64,000 bases of DNA from Drechslerella dactyloides (Eukaryota; Ascomycota; Orbiliomycetes; Orbiliales; Orbiliaceae). The position numbers and the translations under genes are program-made. The notes under the pieces are model-generated. The model saw only the letters and a list, made by a program, of their open reading frames with translations, did not search any database and was not told the DNA's origin. Numbering within the stretch: the first letter of the stretch is position 1; every line of letters starts with the position of its first letter. The stretch spans positions 1,240,001 through 1,304,000 of the forward strand of contig JAGTWJ010000017.1 of the NCBI GenBank assembly GCA_020064725.1. The letters run 5' to 3'. Shown here piece after piece: positions 29,001 to 40,124 of this stretch.

Positions 29001-30224
29001 AGCGAGATTAATCGCTCTTAAGATCTTGTTAACGAATCCATAAGTACCTGGTAGTTGAAGCGTGGGACCTATCTCAAGGGCTATCGGCGAACGCTACTCA
29101 AAACCAGGCCATATTAAAAATTAACCAAACCTATAAGTATCAGATGATAGTTCCGATCACGGGATTGAATTTGAGCAATTGAAACTTCGGTGGCTTACTC
29201 GCGCGGATTTGTGGACCACGAAAGAATGGCCTTGAGATGCATTCTTGCGCCATGCCAAAGCCTTGATAGCCGTAGTCCATGCAATTCATACAGTCCATAT
29301 CAACCCCCCAACTTATATATCTACGAGGTGCCCCCAAAATTTCGAAAGCTCTTACATGGATGACCCATACGTATGTAGTCTGTTATGATACTTGTACATG
29401 TCATATAACTATCTGGTTCCTTTGTAGGTTCCGCCTAGAGACCTAAGCAGGCCTAAGCAGGCCAGCCTAACCTTGCCGATGGATTCCATAAGTACCTATA
29501 CGCACAAGCATGATATGGGCATAATTAAATTGACAATTTTGCAGACTACATGATAGCCAGATAAGTATTACAAAATGACGCCGATACCGTCAAGTAAGTC
29601 TATGCGACAAAAAGACTTTCAATAGAAATATGTAACGACATGTACACAAGGCCGAGGGCTGTCGGGTCCTGTGATACGTCAAGGCGGTGACGTAGAAAGA
29701 GGGCTTTTTACAAGGCGTGATGGATAAACGCAATAGACGGGCGGATATGGGTTTGCTAAGGAACGGCAATTAATTGCGAAGAAAACTCGATCGAAGGAGG
29801 AATTGCAGCGCTGGGAATAACAATGCTATGAAATAAGAGTATGCGGATGGGCTCAAAGTAAAAATAGTCTTGGTAAGAGACCAAATGAAGCTCGAGGAAA
29901 GAGTGCGAAAGAGGGGTCGTGAAAGATCAATGTTGCAGCGGATTACGCCTGGAGGGCGCGGCTAGGCCGTAAGCCATGCTCTCACTGCGTACCACTTGCA
30001 TCCATCCATATTGAAGCATGATGATTAAAATTGTGTCAGACGTTCAGCCGAAAGTCGTTCAATTTGCCCCCGCGCCGAAATTTTTGTAAGATATATAGAA
30101 CGAAGAGAGATGATTGGTTATCAGCCGCGAGAAGGTTATTCTGGTTTTTGACCGTACGCCACGCAGCTGTTACAGAAGATTAGCGTAAGCGGCAACAATG
30201 GGAACACTAGCGGAGCTCCTGTTC
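20022..30224. other. Second gene-poor region
   Basis: About 10 kb with no supported gene. The longest frames are 106-124 codons, overlap one another on both strands and lack motifs. Two examples are a plus-strand frame at 20,944-21,270 and a minus-strand frame at 27,674-28,033, the latter protein-like in composition but unrecognised. A short direct duplication of CCTAAGCAGG occurs at about 29,442-29,463. AT-alternating runs occur near 28,885. No tRNA, rRNA or transposon ends were found by eye. Confidence 0.55.
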
Positions 30225-31864
30225 TTACAATCTGAAGTACATGTGAAAGCTCTTAGTCTTCAAGCCTCTCTTGATCTCCTTGATAGCCTTGGCTGTTTCT
30301 TCCGTTGATATCTGGGACAGTTAGAGTTCGCTTGAAAAAGCTTGGGATTCTTTGAGGACACTCACTCCCAGTACACGAGTATACAGAGCGATAGTGTAAC
30401 CTTCCGTTGCGTCGAGCATATTGATGAGGTTGAAGGCACCGATTTCCTTATCTATGGGGTCGATTGGCCAAGTGCCGATGGGAATCTTGAAATACTTCTT
30501 GTGAACATTGACAAACCCGACGTCCTCCATCCATTGGTCGATATGGGGGTGAGCATGACATGTCTTGCCGATCTTTTCCGTAGCCTCAGTTAGATTGACA
30601 ACCCATTGTTTTAGTATGTGATTCTCAGGCACAGATCCATCATCAGAGGTAATTTCGACTGTGTGTTCTTGTGATTCGTACCAGCCGCCTGGCCTGAGAA
30701 CTTTGAAGGCGTTAGCTACAAAGGCCGGCCAGTCCGCACAGGCGGCATGGCAATCGCGAGAGTGAACAAAGTCGTAGGAGCCAGGTGTTTGTAGCCAGGG
30801 TTCATTAAAGTCGTCAACCTCAAAAGCGACATTCGGAGGGACCCTTGGAGAATATCAGTCGGGTCTATCCAAGATAACCATAGGCAGCAAAATTTTGAGG
30901 GAGAACATACCAATTAGGTTGAATTGGCGACAGGTCTGCTCACAAATTGTCAACCAACCGTTAACGAAGAGAAAAAGGCCAAGGTGTGCGTACCATTGCC
31001 CATGACGGCAGCCTCTGGAAACTCCTCGGCCATCTGAATAGCCCATATGCCAGTGCCCGTCCCAACATCCATAATCTTCTGCGGGTTTTCGATAGGGGCC
31101 AAATACAGCTTCCCACCTAACCTCAGCATAAACACGTGATGCCTGGGAGCACAAGCTAGTTAGATATGGCTATTTATTCTCCGAAAGTGGGCCGGCGGAT
31201 CATTACATTAAATCCAATTGCTCTTGTTGTATCTAACGAATCAGGATAGTTAGCAAAATCGCAAAATGGTGGTATTAGAAACTTCAAAAAATGGCTTACC
31301 TCATCGTTAGGAATGAGATATGCCCCCCGCTTGTAAGCATTGTACCGTCTCCCATTCTCGTATTGATAATCTAATATTGCGATGTAACTTTAGTGATATG
31401 TCTCGTGATATGTCCCGACATGGACTGCACAGGGACATACGTTTGACGGACTCGGTGAGCGAAGTGGTTGCGGATCCACTATGTTAAATCACGTGACACG
31501 CCGGTAAGCGAGACAGCCAAATTATCCTGGGGGAGAGCATCCAAAAAGGTCGTCGACATACGAGTCGGATCCATAGAGGGAGTCGTAGTCGAAGTCGGAC
31601 CCGCTGCCACTTGTCGTGCTCTATACAGCATATCAGCATCGGCTATTTCGATATTCCGGCGTTCCTTTGGGCGCGGCCATCGCGCCTTTCCCCCAGAGCG
31701 GCTGCGCCTGTCGACAGGGGCGCTCTTGCATGGAGGGAAAACGGCAGGGCTCCTGATCACCGTATTGTCCTCCGCCAAACAATGGCCGAACCAGGCGCCC
31801 GGAAAAAGCTGGAGCGACTTACTTCGTCAACCTCCAGAGGGTGAGTTGGCTCCTCCGTCGCCAT
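30225..31864 (-). CDS. LaeA-like SAM-dependent methyltransferase (9 exons)
   Basis: The assembled protein is 324 aa. Exons, in transcript order: 31864-31823, 31620-31562, 31478-31441, 31370-31300, 31232-31207, 31142-30994, 30935-30911, 30843-30366 and 30311-30225; every junction keeps frame with GT..AG ends. The acidic/serine N-terminus is followed by YENGRRYNAYKRGAYLIPND, then the class I SAM motif IMDVGTGTGIW (residues 102-112), NDLSPIQPNW, and the post-motif SYDFVHSRD plus LRPGGWYE. This order is typical of the LaeA/Methyltransf_23 group. LaeA itself regulates secondary metabolism; most paralogues are uncharacterised small-molecule or protein methyltransferases. The acceptor substrate is unknown. 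The reading frame appears intact. The lectin gene lies upstream in the same orientation. Confidence in the family is high; single splice sites are less certain. Confidence 0.9.
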
Positions 31865-34296
31865 AATCGTCAGATGCGTCGAAGGGAAATGGTCGGGTGG
31901 TAGTATCGAATCTCGGTAGTGGTCGCGGGTGTCGGTGTTGGGTCTGCAGTTTGGAAAAGTTGAATTTGTGATTTAGGTTCGACGCAGGGAGAAAGACTGG
32001 GAAAAAGTGCGGTGCAACCAGCGATTTGGGAGCTGTGCCAACCAGAAGAAAAATTGTCAGGCTGACGGGAGCGGATCCTCTCCTTTTTTAGTGCCAAAGA
32101 CAGGCAAAGGAACAATGAGCCGGTGCATGCCACCCATTTGGCACAAGTTCTGCGAACGAGCGTGTTCAGCGACTCCATAAGTGGGGCTCGCCCTTTCGCC
32201 TTCAGCATGGCAAAGCGCAAGCTAGCCTCCAGCCGGGGCAAACATTGCCACATTCGGGACGTCAGGCTGGGGGTGAATACCAGTGATCGCGCCTTAGCGC
32301 CAGCAGCATCGCGCTGGGGGCCAGGCACTTGCCAGGGTCCGGAAGCTCTGCCGTCGTTCCACCCACGCTAATGGACAATATTGTTTGACGGTCCACCAAC
32401 ATTGTTTGACGGAAAGCTGCAGTTCCGGGCAGTCTTATCGCGTCGGGAGGACGCAATTCTAATCATCAGCCTGCAGAATTTGCGTCTCAGGAGGAAAATT
32501 TCAGGTTGGAACCAGCTCTCTGCTCGTGCTGTGTGATAACCACGTGGTTTTTATCTGGGCTGATGGCCACCAGAGTTCTCGCGAAAAACTCGCCAAGTTT
32601 ACCCTAGAAAACCTAAGCCCTCGGTCCGAGACTCGGTGTGTCACGAAGGTAATCAACTATCCCTTTCGAAACCCTTCCAGTTGGAAGATATTTAGCAATC
32701 ACCCTAGACACTCGGCCCCACTTTCGTAACGGCGATAGCCCGCGAACAGCCGCGTATCAATCTGCATTTGAACAGCTCAGCGGAGTCGTAGATCCATGTT
32801 TTCCTCAGTCCGACATGATTGCCGTATCGTGCAGCGACTTGATACCCGTACGGAGAGGCTAGCGGACTCGGTATCGCCGGCATAACCACTCTGATGGGTA
32901 TATCAAAGTTGACACCGCGCGGGAGCTATTTCATGCATTGTTTGCGCGATGATCAAGCTTTGCAGGCCAGGGATTGGAGGTTTCATTCCGATCAGGCTAT
33001 ATCACCTGAGGGCCTCAGCAGAAGCTGCATCTGGGTGGTGAACTAGCTAGGCGAAGATATAACTTTCGTAGACTTATTGGACCCGAGAACCAGAAAAGCT
33101 CGTCCCGAAAAATCTGTGCCGGATGGATCAGCAAGGGCTGTGAACAGCAGGACGCACAGAGCACTCGAGTAATGCTTAACTTGGCGGCACAAACGCTTTG
33201 CTTGGACATTAAGCACAGTTGCAATCGCATTTGGCCGTGTTTTGTCAGCAAGGTCGAAAGATGAGGCAGAAGCCCAAGACTACGCCGGAAAACCCTTCAG
33301 GCACGCCTCATACGGGATAGCTGCTCGATGGGCAGCCATTATTTGCTCGCGTATCTTTAACACACGCCAAAGCGACGGCACGGATACATTAATTCGGATT
33401 CTGCAAAAATGATAGACCCCCAAGACAAACCCCGCTTTCTAGTAACCATCATCCTTGTCCTTCAGCGCTCTCGCTCCTGTTCGACCTCTCGTATGCATGC
33501 CCGGACTTACAAGTCGGGAATGAGTAAGATATCCTGATTAGAATATCCTGAAATTGTTCCTCAACAGAAAATTCACCGCAGCCACTGCACTGTGCAACGT
33601 CGCATGAGCAGCAATGCAAGGGTCAACATGCGAGCTCTATGAGCTATATTCACAAAATCTGCACCTGCACACCAAAAGACCGCTCTGTGGGCCAGCGCCG
33701 CTACAGCCGCTGTGATTTCGCGACGCAGCTGCATGCATATTAAAGTTAAGAGGAGAGTTATACCGGCGCGAAAGCGCCCTGGTCCTTGTGATCCACAATC
33801 GTGCGGTGAGCATGCTCATATCTCTGGGTAAAACTCATCCTCAAGAGCCACTATCCGCAATGAGAATCCTACACGTCTTTTCTTTCGTCTTAAAGTCTAC
33901 GTAGCGCTCGCTGGTTTCTTGAAATCCCGAAGGTCAAGACATCAACTCATCATCTTCATTCGCTGGAATTTGCCGTTAGTCCATCTGCATCATGGACCCC
34001 GGATACTTCGCACTAGCCTATATATCCGTCAATATCAAGCTCAGCTGCTGCTCATTGTCATCTGATTATCGTTAAATAAGAAGGTCGTAGTATGTATTGG
34101 AGTATATACACCGAAACATCTACCGAGACTTCAGTGACTCTAAATAGAATTTCTGAAAATTAACATTAAATAAGTTCTATATCGCTAACAGATGTATGCA
34201 TGTCGCTCCCTTGTAGAGCAACATCTCGTCGCGGTGGGGTGCCTTCCTCAAGATGACACCATCGAGCTTACCTGCTGACTGGCAGCCCGTCCTTCG
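31865..34296. other. Intergenic between methyltransferase and lectin
   Basis: The 5' leader and promoter of the methyltransferase occupy at least the first few hundred bases, and the 3' flank of the lectin gene the last few hundred. Open frames here (for example 31,870-32,328 on the minus strand) overlap the promoter, start without an ATG and show no domain. No other gene is supported. Confidence 0.5.
32381..32412. promoter_or_regulatory. Direct repeat TTGTTTGACGG x2 upstream of the methyltransferase
   Basis: Two perfect 11-base copies begin at 32,381 and 32,402, exactly 21 bases apart, which is two turns of B-DNA. They lie about 520 bases upstream of the methyltransferase ATG. Spacing on the same face of the helix is typical of paired regulator sites. 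No binding protein can be named. Confidence 0.3.
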
Positions 34297-36059
34297 TCAG
34301 GTCGCCAGACCAACGGTATACCATGAAGTACGATCCCACCCAATCTCGACGATTGACCGTTTGGTTTGCAGGCTTTGGTAATACGCTCGGATTTCATCTC
34401 CGACGGTCAATACAGCAAGCGCTCCGCCGGGTGCGCCGGCAATAGCGAGATTTCTAGTTTCAGGGATATTGACCACGTCAATAGGCTTTGTAAATGTTCC
34501 ACGCGGCCGGAAGCCTCTTACGACATTCGGAGAAGCGCCTTTGCCGCGCAGCAGGGTTAAGTGGTTGGATTGAGATATCCACATTATTCGTAACGTATTA
34601 TTTGTTCCAACGGTATCCTGCATCACGCTGGCGGCCAGATATGTACCCTCTGTGAGGGTGCCGAGACTTTCAGCTGCAGCCAGGTCCCTGTTAGCAATCA
34701 CGAACCAGGCTGCTATGTAGCTATCCTATTCCTTTGGATGTGCTTGTGATGCGTGGAGAAACACTTACAGTTTGCGTTAAAATCCCACACTCCGTCGAAT
34801 CCTGGTACGTGAATCAGATTGGCCCGTGAGTCCTGATAAAAGACGTGCAGGACTTGATTGTCGGTGTAACTGAAGTTGGATGCTCGCACCCATGCTAGCG
34901 CAACTTTGCCGTTCTGCAGTGCTGTCGGAAACCTAATACTGGTGATGACCCAGATACCACCTTGATTGTATGCGAGTTCTTGGACCGATTGGGTAGTCCT
35001 GTCGATGTAGTGAACTCGCAGGCCGTAATCGCTGCCTCGGTTCTTCACGATCCAAGGGGTCGCTGCGAAGCCGGACCCCGGTGAAACTAAGACCCCGTAT
35101 CTAGTATCTGGAGCTAGTTGTCCCATTGTCCACTTCCCATTGTCCGCGGTACCGTATGCATCAAACATCGTGTTGTTTTCTGCCGTATAGAATATTCGTA
35201 TCTGTAAATTTTTACCTCTGTAAGTATATCTTTGGGTCGGTTTGTAGGTATATAGGTGAGTCCTACTTGTGTACTATTTGGTGTCTGGAGGGCTGCAAAG
35301 GATGTATTTTTACTAGGTGCGGGGTCTAACCCCTCAATAAGAATGGGACCACGCTGCTGATTGCCCGCTGCCCTGTGTAGGTAGAACAGCTGGGTGTTAT
35401 TATCTTGTCGGATGACGGTAGTACCCTGTTCATTTTCTACTGGATTGACAACAGCCATCGCAATCGGTACGGTTGTCTCCGTCGAGGATGGTGGATCAGC
35501 AGGACTATTCGATCTGTTTATATGATAGTGGCCGAACTCCAGTTAGTTACTGTTATGAGATGTGTGCATGACTTCTATGCATATATCGATATCTTACCCA
35601 CTAGACGAGCGGGAACCTAGCACTCCCCCCACTACCCCTCCAACCAGTACCACCACGAGAAGTATCGCAAGTAAAGCGAAAAATATCCATCTCTTGAGAC
35701 CACATATGTGGCGGTGGTTGTTACTTTTTTTAGGACCGAAATTCCAGTCCTCGTCTTCTGTTCGGAGTTTCCCTGGGATCGTGCCGTGGTGTCAGCTATG
35801 AAACTACGCGACTCGTTTGTTTTGCGTTTAGCTAGGCGTGTTCGCGTTGAGGAATCACTGTACCTTGATCATGACTGTTCTCCGGCGCAAACGGACGATA
35901 CACGGGATCCGCAACCTCGAGTCCAGGCTGCTCATAGCTCTCTCCTCCACCTGGGACGACCTCTGGCAGAGAAGGCTGATTCTCAATTGGGTTAACGTTG
36001 GGAGCTTCGGGTGGAGTTGGCTCTGGCTTCAGTCGCGAAAACGGGTCAACTTTCCACAT
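34297..36059 (-). CDS. Membrane-anchored fucose-specific (AAL-type) lectin, 5 exons
   Basis: The assembled protein is 488 aa. Exons in order: 36059-35864, 35772-35598, 35513-35267, 35201-34769 and 34712-34297, all in frame. Layout: a Pro/Glu-rich hydrophilic N-terminus (1-90), one hydrophobic helix (about 94-118, core FFALLAILLVVVLVGG) preceded by Lys-Arg, a Ser/Pro/Thr linker, then a six-bladed propeller. Six related strands are visible: TQLFYLHR, IRIFYTAENNT, LRVHYIDRTTQ, LHVFYQDSRAN, LRIMWISQSNH and IRAYYQSLQTK. This matches the fungal fucose-specific lectin family (PF07938). With positive residues before the helix, a type II topology with the lectin outside is expected. No cleavable signal peptide is seen. 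The start at 36,059 is the first ATG of the frame. Sugar specificity cannot be read with certainty. Confidence 0.88.
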
Positions 36060-38128
36060 GTTGTTGGCGACCCGACCCAGCCTAGTAAAAATGAGCTCCG
36101 CAAACACTCACAGCGAAGACTGAAGGAGACTGGAGGACTGGAGGCGGCGAGTGGCGCGCTTCCTCCTGCATCGGTGCTCGGTTTGAACCAGCGATCGCAC
36201 ACTTTGGGCCTCTTGTTTCCTCCCCAAGCCTTATTCGTTTTTACTTGGCGTTTACCTACGCAATGTCAGGCATTCAAGGTTCTCGTGAAGTTGGTATATT
36301 TTGATGCTCGATGGGTTGTCGCGTCGGATAGATATATCTTGATATAGACCTTATGTTGCGGCAAAAGTGGTAACTAAAAACGAGCGGTTCTATCATACAC
36401 TTCGTAAATATTTATAAAGAATGTTATTTGGTGGCCAGCGGCCCTTGGAGCGACTAACGGTTATCTCCTAAAGGTCGACGGAAAGCCCGTCACTCCTGCG
36501 CCGCCTTGGGGCTTTCGCACTTTATATGACTACGCATATGGAGATCCGGAGATGGACATGCGGCGACCCAAATACACATCGCGCTTTGCGGGCAGCTGTG
36601 ATGTCACTCATTCTTCGAAGAAACTTGGAAGTGCCCTTTCAGCTCTAGTCACGGCAGTTGTGCCGCCAAATCAAATAAGCCATGCAAGGCTGCCTCGTAC
36701 CGGCGAATGGTTGTTGTGAAACCCGAGCATGCCCGTTTTCTGGAGATCTCTACAGCGGTGGGGGCTTTGCCATTGGTCTATTTGAATTCAGCATTTGCGA
36801 GGATCGGAAACCTGTGTGGTGGTGCCTTGCGCCTGCATGCAACAACTCTGTGATGTGCAACCAAACTTTCCTGTCTGGATCGGGAAGGGTGAAGATTAGG
36901 TAATTGATAGGAGCATCGGATGTTAAGTTTTATATAGATGCGCCTATCTGTCATCTATTGGGCAAGTGCTGGAGAAATTGTCAACTTCCGCTTCTCTGTC
37001 AGCTTAAGGTTAGCGGAAAGTTAGCGGCTTAGATCCAGATCCCATATGGTATACATGGTAAGGCTGTGGCCAATGAATACTGAAGTATTCTCACGGTTAT
37101 ACAAGCGTGATCGGATCGGCTCGTTCGCACCACATCTACACACACTGCGGCTAGTTCCAGCTGTACAGCTGTGTGGCTTTGCAAATTTGCAAATTGCCGC
37201 GGCTGGAGTCTTCGAATCGAATCTCCTTCTTTCCCAAGTCGATAAATTGATATCGATAAGAATAGATTCAGCCTTCTACAAAAGTATCGCCCTCTGAATG
37301 CATCAAACTACCAACTGGTCATTGCGCTTGAATTCAGTCCACACAGCACCAAAATCCTGTCCTGGGATATTTGACTGATCATGGCTTGATCTTGAAGTTA
37401 GATGGTCTTGCGGAGCTAGAGCCTTTCGCTCGCAACACTGAGCTGTCTGTTACAACAACACAGCTCACTTCGTACCAAGGTGGTCACATTCCCCAACTGG
37501 ATATCGTTGCGCTAACGATTTCCACATGCATGCACATGTGCATACCAAGCACCGTGAATGCACTCTCGAGCTCAAGTGCTTCTCATACAATAGTAGCCTC
37601 GACGCCTAGATTAGCGGAGCATGCGTACCATGCCGAAGATTTCTGAGCCCGAGTCTCGGGCTCCAAGCAGCCTCTTATCACTTTTTTGCACCGAGGGATC
37701 GCGATATCGGATGGGTCGCGGGCGCGGGTACGGGCTCAAGTCGCCTCTCACCAATCAAAGCGTGAACTCAAATGTGTTGGCTTTGTGAACGGCCTCGCTT
37801 GCTTTGCGAGCTTCCACATTCCTGCAAAAGATAGACGCATACACCTGATGTTCCGGCTGGTTATCTGAATGTGGTGATATCAACCCGCGCAAGGTCTCAA
37901 TTAGAGCTGCATGGCTATGACCCAGACAAATGATGTCTCGGCGTCGGGATCGAGCTAGAGTTGGATCTGTCAAGTCGCGGACTCGGGTCTCTTTTATTTC
38001 TCTTTAAAGAGACTTCGTTTCTCTGTCGCGCTCGCACTTTGAAAACGGATTCTTGCACCGAGCTGTTTGCAGGTGTCTGGAAGAGAAAGAGCGACAACAT
38101 TGTGGGAAGGCTTGTGTAACTTATCAGC
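36060..38128. other. Divergent promoter region between lectin and permease
   Basis: Two kilobases separate the divergent lectin (-) and permease (+) start codons. Frames of up to about 90 codons occur, including a Cys-rich 73-codon frame at 36,682-36,903, but none has a signal peptide or a recognisable fold. The region presumably holds both promoters. Confidence 0.5.
37999..38012. promoter_or_regulatory. 14-bp palindrome upstream of the permease
   Basis: TCTCTTTAAAGAGA is a perfect inverted repeat about 117 bases upstream of the permease start at 38,129. A dimeric regulator site or core promoter element is possible. The match may also be chance in a CT/AG-rich leader. Confidence 0.25.
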
Positions 38129-40124
38129 ATGGTCCACCCCGAAACGGCGGATCCGGCAATCCCAGGTGAGGGCCCTCTCGCGGACCTTGCTTCGAAGCAA
38201 GGCCTTAGGCGCGAATGGTCTCTGGTACACAGCTTCGGCGTATCATTCTCCATCATCAGCATCGTAACGGGCATCACGACGCTTTTTCAATATGGCTTGA
38301 CAACTGGTGGCCCCGGCGTTATGTGAGTCGGCAGTAACATGCAGCACGAGGACGGAAGCTTCGAACACAATCGCTAATTCGGGTGCCGGATGCAGGAGTA
38401 TCGGATGGATAGTTGTCAACTTTTTTACCCTGTTCGTTGGGCTCGCGATGGCAGAGATTGTTAGTGCGATACCGACGAGTGGAGGACCTTACTTTTGGGC
38501 GGCGATGCTTGCCAATGAGCAATGGGCACCTTTTACCGCGTGGATGACTGGATGGTTCAACCTCCTAGGCCAGATAGCTTGTACTGCAGGTATGGAGCAA
38601 TTCGTTGTACTTGCCCTAGAAGATGAGCTCGAACACAAACTGATCAGCGTGGTATCTCGGCAGGTATTACGTATGTGAGCCTGTAACCAAATCGAACTCG
38701 GAACCTAAATAACAAGTAAACGCCATAGCTTTGGTGCAGCCAATCTAGTTTCAATGGTGGCAACCGTGAAAGGCTATAAGCCTTCACCTTCGAAAACCAT
38801 CGGTATATACGGGGCGTTCCTCTTCTCGCATGCGACGATCAACACCTTCGGAGTCAGATTCTTGAAATACTTCAACAGCGTCTCCGTTTTACTGCATTCA
38901 GTCGGAGCATTCTGCATCTCGATTGCCGTGGTTGCGAAAGCTCCTATACATCAGCCGGCAAAATTTGTTTTTACCACCTTCAATGATTCCACTGGTAATC
39001 CAGGGTGGAGTACAGTTGCCAGTCCTGCCTACGTGGCTGTCATTGGCATCTTGCTTGCTCAATACGCGATAACGGGGTACGACGCTGCGGCTCATATGGC
39101 GGAAGAAATCAGGGATGCTCCACGTGCAGCACCTTATGGTATTTTGATGGCTATGGTTGTATCCGGCTTTTTTGGATTCTTTATTCTGCTAGCATTTCTC
39201 TTCAGCATTCAGGATTTCCAAAGGACGATTACAAGCCCCTACGGCCAGGTGAGAGGTTCTTGCGAGTGGTGTTCATTCTGGAGATAGCTAAAGCTGACAC
39301 AGCTAGTTAGCCCGTTCTGCAAATTTTCGTCGACGTATTTGGAGAAAATGGCGCGATAGCTCTCTTTATCATCCTGATTCTCGCTGTGTGGCACTGCGGG
39401 CTTTTCTCTATCACGAGTAACAGCCGTATGATATATGGATTTGCTCGTGACGCGGGGCTCCCACGCTGGTTCGCGCATACCCACCACAGATTCCAAAGTC
39501 CAGTCCGCACAAGTATGCCGCGATTTGCCTCCATCTTTAACCAAAGATCATCGAAGGCTAATATCTCAACTCCAGTCTGGTTCGCTGCTATATCGGCATT
39601 CTGCCTTGCCCTCCCGTCTCTTGGTTCTGAGGTGGCCTTCCAAGCTTCCACCAGTATTGCCATGATGTAGGTGGTGCCATCAGTACATAGAAGCATTTTG
39701 ATATCAATTACTAACGTCTTTGCAAACGCCCAGCGGTTTGTATCTTTCTTACGGCGTTCCTATATTGCTCGGCATTCTCAATCCAACTCGATTCAAGGAG
39801 TTGAAGGGCCCCTTCAACTTGGGAGTTCTCTCAGCTCCTATCGCGGTCGTTGCAACACTATGGGTTGGTTTCATTACGGTAGTCTTCTGTCTACCAGGGA
39901 AATATCCGGTTACCTCACAGACGTTGAACTACACTCCCGTGGCCGTTGGTATAATCTTGATTGGCTCTCTGGCGATGTGGATATTCTGGGCCAGAACCTG
40001 GTTCATTGGGCCGATCCGCGAGATTGAGGCTGAGAAACAGGGAATCGATATCTTTGATGATGAAGCCTTGGAGGAAGCAGAAAAGGAAGGTAGGATTCCA
40101 CATGCGATTAAAGAATTCACGTAA
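38129..40124 (+). CDS. APC-family GABA/choline-type permease (7 exons)
   Basis: The assembled transporter is 532 aa, the usual family length. Exons: 38129-38322, 38396-38589, 38664-38670, 38729-39248, 39311-39512, 39576-39666 and 39734-40124, all in frame with GT..AG introns of 58-74 nt. Family landmarks are VHSFGVSFSIISIVTGI in TM1, TSGGPYFWAA, GQIACTAGITFGAANL, EEIRDAPRAAPYGI, the loop NSRMIYGFARDAGLPRW, and SYGVPILLG near the C-terminal helices. About twelve hydrophobic segments are present. The family (fungal UGA4/HNM1-like) imports GABA, amino acids, choline or polyamines through the plasma membrane by proton symport; the actual substrate is not readable. Exon 3 is only 7 nt. The hydrophilic tails are short. 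The gene runs divergently from the lectin and in the same direction as the deacetylase. Confidence 0.92.

Noticed and set aside
31870..32328. 152-codon minus-strand frame upstream of the methyltransferase
   Set aside because: It overlaps the expected promoter and leader of that gene and has no domain or coding bias.
36682..36903. 73-codon frame with several cysteines, considered as a small secreted protein
   Set aside because: There is no signal peptide at its start and the cysteines show no regular spacing; it lies in the divergent promoter region.
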